Notes: a model not told the origin generated them from the sequence alone. A DNA stretch of 64,000 nt from Diphasiastrum complanatum (GCA_029204225.1 CM055098.1:1863106-1927105), one strand, 5' to 3'. Counted from the first letter of the stretch, positions 48,290-59,532 are shown. Made by a program: numbers and translations.

Positions 48290-48825
48290 TGCAGCTTTGT
48301 ACGTTTAATCCAATTGTCCTTCTTTGTTTGGCAAAGAGCAGCTTGTCGAGCGGTTTTGTGAGCAGTTTTGCATCATATTTTCTGATTTTATGTACTGGAC
48401 TTGGAGTTCTACTTTCGAGATCAAATCTCGAATGTGATGGTACTACAGAGGTATGTGCTTTGTCTTCGAATGAAAGACAGGATCCTGGGACAAATAGATG
48501 GCACTCTGAGAGTCCATCATCATCGTGTTTGGCCCCTCTTGTGGTATCCCGATTGCCTCCAACATCATCTGCAGCCACACTACCTCATTCGCGACCTTTG
48601 AAGCTGCGACATATTCAGCCTTGCAAGAGGATTGAGCCACCAAGGTTTGCTTTTTGCATATCTGTACATCCTCCAGTAATGGACTTGCTGTCATCTTTGC
48701 AGCTCGCCCAGCTTGCATCATTGTAGTGATGCAGCTCGAATCCTTTTTCTTCATTTTCAACTCTGTTACGAAGGATTCTACAGGATCTACATATGGTAGG
48801 GTGAAATGGAGCTTATCTATTGCGC
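48290..48825 (-). pseudogene. copia RNase H domain (minus strand)
   Basis: The frame shows KAEYVAASKVANEVVWLQMM, LEAIGIPQEGP, DSQSAIYLSQDPVFHSKTKH and, in a shifted frame, the end before the polypurine run. The upstream blocks YNDASWASCKDD and KSITGG can be read in another frame (~48650-48740). It is related to the RNase H of the 9374 element (DPVFHSRTKH). Confidence 0.82.
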
Positions 48826-48827
48826 TA

Positions 48828-49130
48828 CGGAAGAGCAAGTTGCAGATATGTTTACCAAAGGACTTGGCAAAGCCCACAACTATGTTTGATGCATGCTTTC
48901 ACATCTAATACGAGCAAAGCCTTCAATTCCACATCACATTATTCTAGTCGAGTTCGGCATGCCTCCCATTCAACTGGAGGCTATCTTCAATTTGGTCATT
49001 TATCTATAGAGAATTCTGGAGAACCATATTTGGTATAGTTTATATTGGCATACAACAACTCAAACTTTGCAATCAGAAGATGCACATCTAATGATGGCAA
49101 GGCTTTTTCTGCTCTGATCTTCACCAATAC
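48828..49130 (+). pseudogene. copia RNase H 3' end (plus strand)
   Basis: Plus-strand frame ATEEQVADMFTKGLGKAHNY, the conserved end of copia RNase H, opposite in orientation to the fragment on its left. It is plausibly the 3' end of the plus-strand copia at 46105-47470, now separated by the inverted element. The sequence after it is unrecognised. Confidence 0.65.
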
Positions 49131-49380
49131 TTTGCACTAACTCTCACAGACTTCATCACTTGTGTAAAATGACATTTTGAAGCCAATGGAATAGTCTACA
49201 AAGGTTATTTCTGTGAGGATTTGATGGATCTTCTGATTTTAGTGATTTGGAATCAAATAATCTTTGCAGGATCTTATGTGTCCTTGTCTCACTGAGATGG
49301 AATTTTAGAATTCTCTGCGAAGGTTCTTGGCCACTGAAACTGAAAATTTTGGTGTATGTGAGGGTTCTACTTGATTTTCC

Positions 49381-50203
49381 TGTTGGGGGTATTCCCAACA
49401 CATTGTAAATAAATAAAATCGATCAATAAAATGTGTTTCGAGGGCATGGCATCCTGCGCATATAAGCCCACGACTCAATGCACATGCAAGTTAAGTTGTA
49501 AATAAAATAATAGACTTGGGCCCCTTTGTAATTAAAATAAAACTTGAGACCCAAAGTCAATTTTAAATTTAGAGTTTACTTTTTTAGATTTGGGTCCAAT
49601 TTTGGACTCACATGAATCTTGTGATTTCCAATGTACTTTTTGTGGACCCTTGGATCAAGCTGGGTCCAAAATGAATGGACAGGATCAATGTAAATATTAG
49701 CCAATAGGATTTTTTGGCAAGGGCCTTCTCCATTTATAAAAAGGCACCATTTGTACTCTATTTCCATGCTTAATGAGAAGGAGGAAACTCTACCACTTTT
49801 TGGAGAGAAGCATTCTCATTTGCTATTCACTACTTGCTAATGCTTTTGATTGTGTTTTCCATTGCTTTCTATTTTCATGTTTATTGGTTGTTTTAGTTAA
49901 TGTTTCTCCATTAGCAAGCATAAGGAGCATTTGAGCTAACCTCCACTCTCACTCTCTATCCCTCTCTTTCTCTCTTCTCTTCTCAATCTCTTCTAATCTT
50001 CCTTTTCTTTTCACCTACAATCATGATGAAGGTAGTTTAGGGGAATAGAGTTAGTGGAAGTAGTGTTAGTGGTGGTAGAGTTAGACGAAAAGTAGGGAAC
50101 TAACAAAAGTAGCATCTATGCATAGTTAGGTGCCTATCCAGTGAACTAACCCTTGTTGACAGGCGGGAGGGCTACAACTACAACAGAGATCCAAGACCCT
50201 ACA
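49381..50203 (+). mobile_element. Ty3/gypsy LTR, 823 bp
   Basis: Starts with the palindrome-like TGTTGGGGGTATTCCCAACA and ends CCCTACA, with a C/T-rich block (49940-50010) near its 3' end. One base later lies the primer site. No second copy is seen in the window, so the LTR limits rest on the TG...CA ends and the primer site. Confidence 0.7.
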
Positions 50204-50204
50204 A

Positions 50205-50222
50205 TGGTGCCGTTGTCGGGGA
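50205..50222 (+). other. gypsy primer-binding site, tRNA-Asp type
   Basis: tggtgccgttgtcgggga is two transitions away from tggcgccgttgccgggga, the site used by many plant gypsy elements of the Athila/Tat group. Confidence 0.75.
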
Positions 50223-50502
50223 TAGGGATTCACTAACTAGTATAGCTGCATTTTAGCTATTTCTTGCTTTTTAGAGTAGTTTTAGGTAAATTTTGGGGTG
50301 TTTAGAGTTAGTTTTCTGTATTTTTATGTGTTTGGACTATGCATAGCTAGCGGAAGAGGTGTGAGAGGGTAGAGGAGGCCCTGAACATCCTCTAAGGGCT
50401 TGAAACCCAAATCAACCAGCCAAAAAATCCAAAACATGCACCAATCTGCATTTTGGAGGGAAAAAGAGTCTAAAATCTCATCAGATTTTAATATCTCCAA
50501 AA

Positions 50503-51340
50503 CTAGTGGGAGTTAACCCTTGCATGACTGGCAGCAGCTCCAAGGTACTGTCCCAGACCTGCATAGAAGCCTGCAAGAGTTAGTTCCAAGCAGATTGCAA
50601 AAATCAGAGAAAAACCATAAAAATTAAAAAAAACCCTTGATAAAATCCAAAAAAAATGCAAACTTTCACCAGAACTCTCGCAAAGCCCTCTGAAGTTCCA
50701 TCTCACTGAGACCGGGACACAAAGAAGCTTGCAAGAGTTAGTTTGATGTCTAAGTGCCTATGCGAGAATTCCCAGTGAAAAATAGACATGAAAGTACTAG
50801 AGAACCCTCACAGACACTAAAATTTTCAGTTCTAGTGGTCAAGAACTCTCGTATAGAATTCTGAAGTTCTATCTTAGTGAGACCAGGACACAAAAGAGCT
50901 TGCGAGAGCTAGTTTGATTCCAGTGAGCAAAAAATTGGGTTTAAGTGCTAAAAAATTACTAAAAAGTAAAGATCCAACAAATCCTTCCAATAAGAATCTC
51001 GCAGACCATTTCAATCGATTCAGAATGTCAATTTCCATCAGTGACAAAGCCTGCAAGAGTTAGTATAGAGATTTGGTGAAGATCAAGCCAAAATAGTTGT
51101 CTTGAACCCTCGCATACAGTGAGATTTTGACTTAGTGTGAGAGTTAACTCTCGCAGAGAATTCCAGAGTCAGATCTGACCCAGATTCAGCTACTGTGATC
51201 CTTGTGAGAGTTACTTCCCAAAGATCTGAGAGATATCAAGGCTTTTTACTTGCAAAACAACTAAAGAACCCTCGCACATCCAACCCTCACACAAGAGAAC
51301 CCTCGTAGACTAGATCAGTGGAAAGATCTGCACCACATCC
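50503..51340 (+). repeat. degenerate ~160-bp repeat in the gypsy leader (gcaagagttag units)
   Basis: The motif gc(t)tgcaagagttagt recurs at about 50570, 50727, 50898 and 51049, with a longer shared block before the 2nd and 3rd copies (tctgaagttc, then gagaccgggacac / gagaccaggacac). Variants of aaccctcgca and ctctcgcagag fill the rest. It sits between primer site and gag. Confidence 0.75.
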
Positions 51341-51514
51341 AGCTACTGTCAAAATGTCAGGTCAATCAATGCAAGGAATAAGAAGTTATCAAGGAAAAAC
51401 CACCATAAAAGGCCTAAAATTCACTTCTGGCCAATCAAATTGATCAGATCCTTAAAATCTAGACTGCATTCCACTGTATAAGCAAGATCCAACTACCTTC
51501 GATCCCACCATCGG

Positions 51515-53188
51515 ATGAATCTGAGATCTAGACAATCAATAACAAGAAGGACAACAAATCAAGCACCACACCTTCCCAGATTAGCAGCTGCGCAAAAAAG
51601 AGACAGAACTGGAACCAGCGCAAATGGATCCAATGGGCCAACCCGTACCTGTTGCTCCCTTGTAAGCAATCCGGAGAGCATCTCGAATGGAGATACCAAA
51701 ATACGACGGATCATCAGATCCCATCCGCTTCCTCCAGATCTACGAGCAAGCTTGTGAAGCCTACGACGAACGGACATATGTGAAAAAGTTGATGTTGTTC
51801 TTCATGTCCTTATTAGTAGTGGCTCAGGATTGGTTTTTTAACCTATCATAGGAAGAAAAATCTACTGGAAAGCGGTTAAAGCGGCTCTCATCATGCGCTT
51901 TAAACCAAGTAAGTTCCTGGAAGATCCGTTTCTCCTACTCAGCAAGGTCAATATGGGAAAAAGAGAAAGAGTCAGGGACTATATTGAACGGATCAAACAT
52001 CTACGATCCGAGTGCAGTGTAGCTCTAACTCCCGATCATGCGGTGATCATGTGGTTCCTAGAAGGACTACCACGAAGCATCAGAAGAGAACTGACATGAC
52101 GAGAGCAGTACGCTACTTTGCAAGAAGCTATGGAAGATGCCATCAAGGATGAGGGATCTGACGATGGATATCCATCCACCCATATTCCTACTACCTCGAT
52201 AACATCACCATCATCAAACGCATCCGCTCTATCCATAGAACTGTTGTTGGATCAAATGACAAAATTATATAAATAGCAGATGGAGCAACTTACGGCGTAG
52301 TTTGATTAGAAACTGAAAGCCTTACAAGGAGCTGTAGCAACAATGCCACATGTACCGGAACCAACCCAACTATAGTATCCCCGATGTGAGAATGTATGGT
52401 GTTCAGTATGCACACAAAACCATACAGCAAATGAGTGTCTAGTCCTAAAACAAAATTTGAAACTGACACATAGATTTTGCCATTTGTGCAATGCAACATC
52501 GCACGATATGACATTTTGCCCATTTAACCCCCGGATTGTTCAAAAGAAGAGAAGTCCTTATCAGACTTCTTATCTATATCATCAAGGGGCACCAAATGCG
52601 ATGCCGAGGTACGACGCATCGAATCAGCAACAACGTATGGCCTTACCTGCACCACCGGGGCCAGCCAATCAACAAGTGGCCCATGTAAACCTGGTAGCAG
52701 TGGAAGCAGAGATGCAAACACCACCTCAACCTGAGCAGCAACAATGGTATGGACCGGATGAACCATTTATGGATCCTGTCGTAAATGAATATTTTGCGGC
52801 CTATGAAGCTCAAACTCAGCATCAAGACGAAAGAAATTATGGCTGCTATGGATGTGGCGAAGGACACAATTGCGAAATGTCCTTACAAAGGACAATATAC
52901 ATCCTTTTGTCGAGAATACAACCTTATGGACACTACTTCAAGAATTGTCCATTGAGACCTAGAACCAGTGCACCACTAAACTTCATTGCAATACGACAGC
53001 CAACAGTTCCAGTGAGGATGCCACCGGAAGAGCAACATTTCCATGCTCTTGTGTTAGCCGCTACACGAACACAGAAGAAGAAGGAAGTGGCTCCCTCACT
53101 AGCACCATCGGTCACTGATGACCAACCCTCAACTTCAGCGCCATATCCAAATGTGAGGGAAGAGAGAAGACAATATCAAAAAATATGA
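51515..53188 (+). pseudogene. gypsy gag with zinc knuckles
   Basis: In broken plus-strand frames: SSDPIRFLQIYEQACEAYDE (~51715) and KLMLFFMSLLVVAQDWFFNL (~51788), then RVRDYIERIKHLRSECS (~51969) and MWFLEGLPRSIRREL (~52053). A 243-codon frame (52457-53188) then holds RFCHLCNATSHDMTFCPF, a Gln/Pro-rich linker, YGCYGCGEGHNC and YGHYFKNCPLRP. The cysteine spacing suggests two or more knuckles. Frames shift at about 51890 and 52100-52450. Confidence 0.82.
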
Positions 53189-53665
53189 CACTAGGTACAG
53201 AGAGCACAAGCGGAGGAAAAAGAGAAAGAAAGAAAAAATCCTACGAAACCTCCAGTCGATGGCGAACGGGAACCACAAACGGACACCATTGCGCACTGAT
53301 CAAAACGATCGGTTGCATCGTCATGAATCACCTTTTCACATGGTGGAATATGAGGAACCATACTCTGAAAGGCTCACAATCTTACTGGCGAGCTGAGTTA
53401 GCTTACCTCTCGGGGAATTACTGCGGATTGTGCCACAAGCTAAAAGCCTTTTGGCTGAATGGGCCAAAATGGACGAGGAGCCAGTAGCACCTGAGCCCAT
53501 ATATTGTACGGGCTATGAAGAAACAAGTAACGTCCTCTACATCGGGGCAGCGTGAGAAAGTGAAGAACACAACATTATCCTGCCAATCAAACACAAGAGA
53601 TACGAGGACGAGGCAGCAGTAGTAGGATCAGGTGTCAATTTGATCTCCACTACTTTATATGAAAA
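53189..53665 (+). other. gag-protease linker, frame broken
   Basis: A Lys/Glu-rich stretch that probably belonged to the same polyprotein. ORF 53185-53487 has no recognisable domain. Confidence 0.4.
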
Positions 53666-54310
53666 GTGAGGTTTACAAGGTTGAAGCCAGCAAGATTCGT
53701 CTTCAAGCTAGCGGATCAATCTTGTGTAAAACCAAAGGGTGTGGTTGCCGATATCCCTGTAAAAATAGCAGGCATGCAGTTTGTGATCACTTTTGTAGTC
53801 ATGGATATACTTGAATCTCCAACTACATATCATGTTTTACTAGGAAGACCATGGTTGAGGACTACGCAAGTAGTACACAACTGGGGTACGAGAAAATTCA
53901 CCTTTGAGAACAGAGAGCAAGTTGTAAAGGTTGATCCAACCACGTGGACGGTGAAACCTATTGCACCCAAGGCTGATGACAGATCATCCATGACAAATCA
54001 CACGATTGTTAGTCCAAGGCCAGCCAAGGGTGGTCACTATGATTCAGAGACAGATGTTATGAGATGGACAAATGTATTAGCAACTATTGACTGCCGAGCA
54101 TGTCAATATGAATCAAATCCTGAACCCAACACATCTTCACCCAAGTATTACACTATGGACACACCAATCACATTTGGGGTGAATATGATAAACGTAACAT
54201 GGCTGTCAGCGAAAACTATTGAGAAGCCAGTGGACGATGATTTAGTTCCTTGGCAACATGCTCTAACTTATAATAAGGAGATTGAGCTGACTGATGAGCA
54301 GGTCCTATAG
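53666..54310 (+). pseudogene. gypsy aspartic protease-like domain and downstream linker
   Basis: A 214-codon frame begins near VFKLADQSCVKPKGVVADI and continues with MQFVITFVVMD, TYHVLLGRPWLR, VVHNWGTRKFTFENREQ, as in the retropepsin region of gypsy elements (LGRPWL block). The active-site D-S/T-G lies upstream in a broken frame. After about 53990 no domain is recognised, and RT is not reached before the sequence changes near 54320. Confidence 0.8.
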
Positions 54311-54314
54311 CACA

Positions 54315-54770
54315 TGGACCCGGATCGTTTGGTGCTGGATTTGCATCATTTATGTACTCACCTACTCATGGATTTCCAAGGTTTGATGGTTTCTTGTGGC
54401 AAGATGAAGATGGAGGCTCATTCATGGAGTATCATGGTGGATACAAGGCAACAAAGGACAAAGAAGGAGGAGACATGCAAGCAAAAGTTGATCACTCACA
54501 TTTATTGTTTGTTTGCTGTATTTTTCCAGAGAGTTCAGAGTTGGAAGCATGGTGGAATCATCTCACTTACATTCTATTTGATTCTTCATGTTATAGTCAC
54601 ATTTTTACATGTAAAATTGATGTAAGAAATAGTGAAGCATCCCAAGTGGACACTATTCTCTATATCAATTATGGTTGTTTTTATTTTGAGCATTACATGA
54701 TCATTGAAAGGAGATCTATTCTTAGGAAGAAGATCATTCTTATGATGGATCAAAGTTCTATTGGCAAAAA
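54315..54770. other. unassigned junction DNA between gypsy and copia pieces
   Basis: Two overlapping ORFs (54314-54625, 54352-54795) have no motif I recognise. By position the block lies between the gypsy protease region and a copia RNase H. Confidence 0.4.
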
Positions 54771-54774
54771 CTAT

Positions 54775-55366
54775 GCTAGGAGCATTGGAAGCTAGGAAAG
54801 CGAGTTTTGAGGTACATCATTGGAACTCGAGATTTTGGCATATTGTATGAGGAATCATCACCTAATCTTTTTGGATTTTCAGATTCGGACTATGCTGAGA
54901 TATAATGGATAGGAAATCCATTAGTTCTTATTGTATTTTCATAGGTGATGGAGCTATATCATGGATGTCAAAGAAACAAGCCACTATCTCATTGTCATCT
55001 AGTGAGGCCGAGTACAAAGCTCTTACACATTGCACAAAGGAGATGGTATGGATCGAAAGGATGATCAAGGATCTTCACTTGCTGAATTTTTCAGAGAGCC
55101 CAATCATCTTTTGTGACAATCAATCAGCCCAAAGAATGGCATCCAATCCTATCTTTCATGCTAGGAGCAAGCATATTGAGATACAATATCATTTTGTGAG
55201 GGAGCGAGTCATTGAAAAGGAGGTGGAGCTTCAACATGTGTCTTCAAGGGAATGTGTAGCTGATATCTTCACCAAAGCATTGGGAAAAGACTTGTTCATG
55301 AAGCATAGGACTTCACTTGGAGTATTATCAAAGTCTATGCTAAAACTAGTTGAAGAGGGAGTGTGA
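54775..55366 (+). pseudogene. copia RNase H domain
   Basis: The 153-codon frame 54905-55366 shows MDRKSISSYCIFIGDGAISW, KKQATISLSSSEAEYKAL, DNQSAQRMASNPIFHARSKH and CVADIFTKALGKDLFMKHR, ending VEEGV. The preceding block (~54800-54900) has stops. The domain itself is nearly intact (D, E, D residues present). It ends on the polypurine run gaagagggag and the stop codon lies inside the LTR. Confidence 0.92.
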
Positions 55367-56011
55367 AAGATTCAACTAGTTTCATCACATTTTGCAATAT
55401 TTTCATATTTGGCATATTGAGGCCAAAACTTGTTTTAGAATTAGAGGTTGACTTTTCAAAGTTCATTAGTCTAAATTTCATTTGAATAAACACTTTTTGA
55501 AAGTGTGGGAAAGATAGAATGCGAGTTTGAGTAGATTCAATTTGAATAAGTTGGGTACATTGAATCTAGACCCAAAATTGATAGGGTTAGCATTTTGGTG
55601 GGAAAGCTAAGTGGCCAAATAGGGTTTGGACCTGCTATAAAAGGATGTAATTCATGGAGAGAGTTATCTTCTCTCTTATCTATCTCATTTTATGCTTATA
55701 CATGGTCCTCTTGGGTTCTACTATCCGTTGGTGCACTATCTTGGTGATTGCTTGCAATTCTATGTGTAGAATGATCTATATTTGTTATTTTTGGATCCAC
55801 ACGTGTGAAATACAGTAGCTTGCTGGTTTTGTATGGACAGCAACAGTACATAATCATTTCATTCAAATTTGATCAAGTTCTATTAGTGTTTGCATCTCAA
55901 ATTGTGTGTAGATGCTGATTTTTCTACTTTGGTGCAATTGGTAGTGTATTTCTCTTTCTAACCAAAGATCATTCAAGTAGATTGGATTTTAAGGATCTGA
56001 AATCTTTCACA
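55362..56011 (+). mobile_element. copia 3' LTR, 650 bp, with 11-bp perfect terminal inverted repeat
   Basis: It starts TGTGAAAGATT and ends AATCTTTCACA, perfect 11-bp inverted repeats. It follows the polypurine run directly. A TATA-like ctataaaagg lies at about 55636. A related LTR start (TGTGAAAATTGTCAACTAG) occurs at 59010. The 5' LTR of this element is not in the window. Confidence 0.88.
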
Positions 56012-56137
56012 TCTATCTCCTCTCTCTATCTCCCTTCTCTCTATGTTGCTATGTAGGTGTGCACGGACGGCTCCAATGAATGGACCCCTATACTACAATC
56101 GATGACTATAATTGGCGCTGTTGCCGGGGAGCGCCAA
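56012..56137 (+). mobile_element. gypsy LTR end and primer-binding site in a hairpin
   Basis: Bases 56113-56130 read tggcgctgttgccgggga, one change from the tRNA-Asp-type primer site. The site lies inside a perfect inverted repeat ttggcgct (56112-56119) / agcgccaa (56130-56137). The preceding C/T-rich block (56012-56050) resembles the 3' part of the LTR at 49381. No gag follows that I can identify. Confidence 0.6.
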
Positions 56138-57254
56138 CGTTGCTCACCGCATAGCTGCTTCTCTTTCTCCACCCTTCTCCACTCTTTTCTGCTTCCTCCC
56201 CCTCACCTCCTCTTTTTCCCATTCTCTGAAATCTTCCATTTCCATTACAAAAAACCCAAGCCCTGAAGGGATTAATTTTGTTTTTTAAGCTGGAAGTTGA
56301 CATTGAGCATTTATTTTTCTATTTGATAATGAAAGCATATGGAGGACATTTTGATCTTGCATTCTATATCTCCATTTGATTTCTTATCCCAACCTTCATC
56401 CATAAGCTCAAATAGTATACTTTACAAACAAACATAGTTGGAGTTTTGTGTACATCAACACTTGCAAAAAAATATTCAAAGAAACAAACCAACTTAATCA
56501 AACTATTTTTGAGCCAGTACTTATCTTATCTTTAATGAATTTTTTATGTCATTATACAATTTACATCGAAATTATTCTAAAACTGAGGCATTAAGAGTAA
56601 CTCATTCATCACTTCTAAAACTAGGTCTTGTAATGGTCTGGATTCTTTCGAAACCCGTTTTCAAATTGAGAATATACATCGATCCATAGAAAAAAATTCC
56701 ACAATCAACAAGATCCTTTGTAGCTCTACCTTTGTATTGTAATTGTCCAATATCAACACGAAGTACATCCAATACACCTGCAACATATTCAGACGGTTCC
56801 CATTCATTTATATTGGAAGGATATAAATCTGCAATAGAAAAATGATTAGATTAGCGAGTTACAAATAAATGATTTAGAATGTAACAAAGAGAAGTGAAAT
56901 AATATATCAATACTCAGTTGTTTTTTTTGTGATCATGATAGTTCAGTCCTTGCACATTTAACTCTAAATGGATATATACATGTTGAATTACTATTTCAGA
57001 TATAGATTTTCCCCCTAATGATGTTCTGAAATCCATAATTTTGGCCTTCTAGTAAGATCGAAATGATAGTTTTGTCTTCTTGCTTTTTCAAAACTTTCCT
57101 TTTGATGATGGATGCAACAAAACCCAAGAGGTTTTTTAACACTTTTTTGGCACCCATAATCCATAGTCATCTTTTCCATTGAAGAGAAGCACAGAGTTGA
57201 TTGAGGAGCATGGTTTCTTTGATGACGCCATTCGTTATGTGTAGAAAGCTAGCT
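56138..57254. other. unassigned DNA
   Basis: A C/T-rich start (56150-56240) and AT-rich remainder. No coding sequence or repeat boundary is recognised. Confidence 0.45.
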
Positions 57255-57900
57255 TGTTGAGAATATGTGATAACAAAATTTTGAAAATTGAGCTTTTTGG
57301 CGCTATGGGTTAACTCGAGTTAAGTTGTAAACCATCATTAAAGTTGTCTCGATCTCCTCATTGTAACTCTTCATAGCCTTCTGACTCAAATCAAGCAAAA
57401 TCATGTTGAGACAATGGCACCAAGTTACGATTCAAAGAGGTGGGGGCTTATCTTGCATTTGTTGGTTGCTCTAGGATGATGTGGCATTCCCCGCACATGC
57501 CAGACCTGTTGATTCAACATACCAAGTCGAAGTGTACTTGATCTATAAGTAGATCATCATTGTGAATATGAGATTTGATGAGAAACCTTGATTTTGAGAC
57601 ATATCCTTGTTTTTTCATTATTTGTGTTTTGATTTCTTGCATTGAATGCTATCAATGAGTAATGTATTGTAATACCTGCTCACTTTTTGTACACTGACAA
57701 TATTTTAAATGTGTGAGGCCGCTCTTGAGACATATTGATCATTAATCAAGTTGTTCTTGCTAATTAGATGCAATATTTGATCTAGATCTAGATCTAGATC
57801 TAGTCATTAGAATTGTAATTAATCAATCTAATTGGCATCCAACACCTCTTGTGGATCGATTGTAGATCCAATTAAAGGCCAAAATTTTTAGATTTCAACA
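57255..57900 (+). mobile_element. copia 5' LTR, 646 bp, with primer-binding site
   Basis: Starts TGTTGAGAATATGTG and ends AGATTTCAACA, followed at once by tggtatcagagcc (57901-57913), an initiator-Met type primer site. A (GATCTA)n run lies at about 57777-57802. It shares motifs with the solo LTR at 20931-21788. Confidence 0.75.
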
Positions 57901-58087
57901 TGGTATCAGAGCCAAGTGCAAGAGGCTATGATAATGACCAATGAACACACCCAAATTGGCAAGTTTTTAAGTGTTTGATCTAATCTTAAGACTAGAAGCA
58001 TTTAGAGTGCTAGAAGTCTACCTTAGATCATTCCATTGAGTGAAATCTTTGTGAATTTCAAGTGCAAACTCATTCATTATAACATTC

Positions 58088-58663
58088 ATGGGTGGATTTT
58101 TGCTAGAATCTAGTGAGAGACTCACATCCACTAACTATTCCATTTGGAAAGTGAGAATGGAATCACTTTTAGTGCTACATGATCGCTATGACATTGTCCT
58201 AGAAGAGGAGGATGAACCTTTTGGTGGAGAAGAGCAAGCTAGATACAAGAGAAAGGCTAGATTGGCCTTACATTGTATCAAGATGAATGTGAGCAATAAC
58301 ATGTTGAAAGAGGTGTCATCTTGTGTCTCGGACAAGGAGGCTTGGAATTCATTAAAAGGAATTTATGAATCCAATAACACTTCAAATATACTCATGCTTA
58401 GGAATCAAGTGCTTCAAAGCATGAAAGAAAGTGGAGATGGTGCACAAGAGTATGTGCTTAGGATCAAATCTTTGAACAAAGAATTGGCTTCAATTGGAGA
58501 TGAAATCCAAGATAATCAAGTCATTCTAAATGGACTAAGTGACAATTATTCTAATCTAGTCCAAAATTTTGCCATTCAAGATAAGCTACCTACTATTGAC
58601 AAGCTCCATAATGTGCTTGTGATCGAGGAGAGTAGGATGCTCCATCTCAAATCAAGGATGTGA
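58088..58663 (+). CDS. copia gag (UBN2-type), 191 aa, open
   Basis: This is the best-preserved gag frame in the window. It starts MGGFLLESSERLTSTNYSIW and holds KVRMESLLVLHDRYDIV, SDKEAWNSLKGIYESNNTS, LMLRNQVLQSMKESGDGAQE, LRIKSLNKELASIGDEI and LNGLSDNYSNLVQNFAI, the standard copia gag blocks. It begins 175 bp after the primer site of the 57255-57900 LTR. The product would be the capsid protein of a retrotransposon particle. The original frame went on into a zinc knuckle, but a stop ends it at 58663, so it is a truncated gag. Confidence 0.9.
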   Translation: MGGFLLESSERLTSTNYSIWKVRMESLLVLHDRYDIVLEEEDEPFGGEEQARYKRKARLALHCIKMNVSNNMLKEVSSCVSDKEAWNSLKGIYESNNTSNILMLRNQVLQSMKESGDGAQEYVLRIKSLNKELASIGDEIQDNQVILNGLSDNYSNLVQNFAIQDKLPTIDKLHNVLVIEESRMLHLKSRM

Positions 58664-59009
58664 TCCATGTCCTTGCAAGGAGGTGATGAGAAGGCCAACT
58701 TCTCATTCAAAGGCAAAAAGAAGGCTCACTTGTCCAAGAAGAACCAAGGCAAGGAGGCCAAGGACAAGGATGGTGGATCAAGCTCCAAAAGCAAATCCGA
58801 GAAGAACAAATCAAAGCTAAAATATTTCTATTGTGGCAAGAAATGACATTTTGCTTCCAAGTGCTACAAGAAGAAGAATGCTCAAGAGAAGGAAAAGCAA
58901 GGCAATCTTGTGCTTGAAGAGGAGGAGGATGATTGCAACTCATCCTTGATGGCATCTACAACACCAACATCAAGCAAGGACATATGGTGGATTGATAGTG
59001 GGCTAGCTC
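58664..59009 (+). pseudogene. gag C-terminus, zinc knuckle and protease start
   Basis: Continuing in the gag frame: a Lys-rich linker, then KYFYCGKK, a stop, HFASKCYKKKNAQEK (CCHC knuckle with a stop where Gly is usual), an acidic stretch and DIWWIDSG at 58983, the start of the protease. It is cut off at 59010 by an LTR-like start. Confidence 0.85.
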
Positions 59010-59160
59010 CTGTGAAAATTGTCAACTAGTCTCAACATTTTATTTGGCATTTTTGGAGGCCAAAGTGAAATCTCAACTTAGAGATAATTTCATATTTGTC
59101 AATAAGGCTCTAAATAGTGGTATTACTATTTTTGGCAATCCCGATTTAATTTGGTAATGA
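59010..59160 (+). mobile_element. start of a copia LTR related to 55362
   Basis: TGTGAAAATTGTCAACTAGTC followed by tttggcatttttggaggcc parallels the first 100 bp of the 55362 LTR. No polypurine tract precedes it, so it was joined by truncation or deletion. The homology fades by about 59160. Confidence 0.55.
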
Positions 59161-59264
59161 GCATCTTAAAAAATCCTATTTATACCTATCTTTGAAAAAA
59201 ACACAAAAAGGAAAGAAGTCTCGAAAAATTATTATAGCAAAAACTCGACTCGCACTTTATAGAA

Positions 59265-59430
59265 TTTTCTGATACTGTATCGACTTGAAAAATCCGAGAT
59301 TTTTCGATATCCAAAAGTTAGAATTTTTCGATACTGTATCGACTCGAAAAATCCGAGATTTTTCGATACCCAAAAATCATAATTTTTCGATATGGGATTG
59401 ACTCAAAAAATTCATAATTTTTTAAGTCAT
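59265..59430. repeat. ~60-bp tandem repeat with gaaaaatc-cga-gatttttc hairpins
   Basis: Copies begin near 59269, 59329 and 59388 (gatactgtatcgact...). The first two contain gaaaaatccgagatttttc, a perfect 8-bp inverted repeat with a 3-base loop. Further ttttcgata and ttttcgagt variants continue to about 59530. Confidence 0.88.
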
Positions 59431-59532
59431 TGTAATTTTTCGAGTCAGTGTAAATTTTTTGAGTCTTTGTTATTTTTACAAGTCTTTGAAAACTTTTGAG
59501 ACTGTCAAAATTTCGACCCGCATCACGATATT

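Noticed and set aside
48234-48726. Overlapping ORFs of 114-145 codons on both strands
   Set aside because: They are shadow frames of the decayed copia RNase H; only the frame with the DSQSAIYLSQDPVFHS block is meaningful.
54314-54795. Two overlapping ORFs of 103 and 147 codons between gypsy and copia pieces
   Set aside because: No family motif was found; probably remnants of transposon linker sequence, so described only as a junction.
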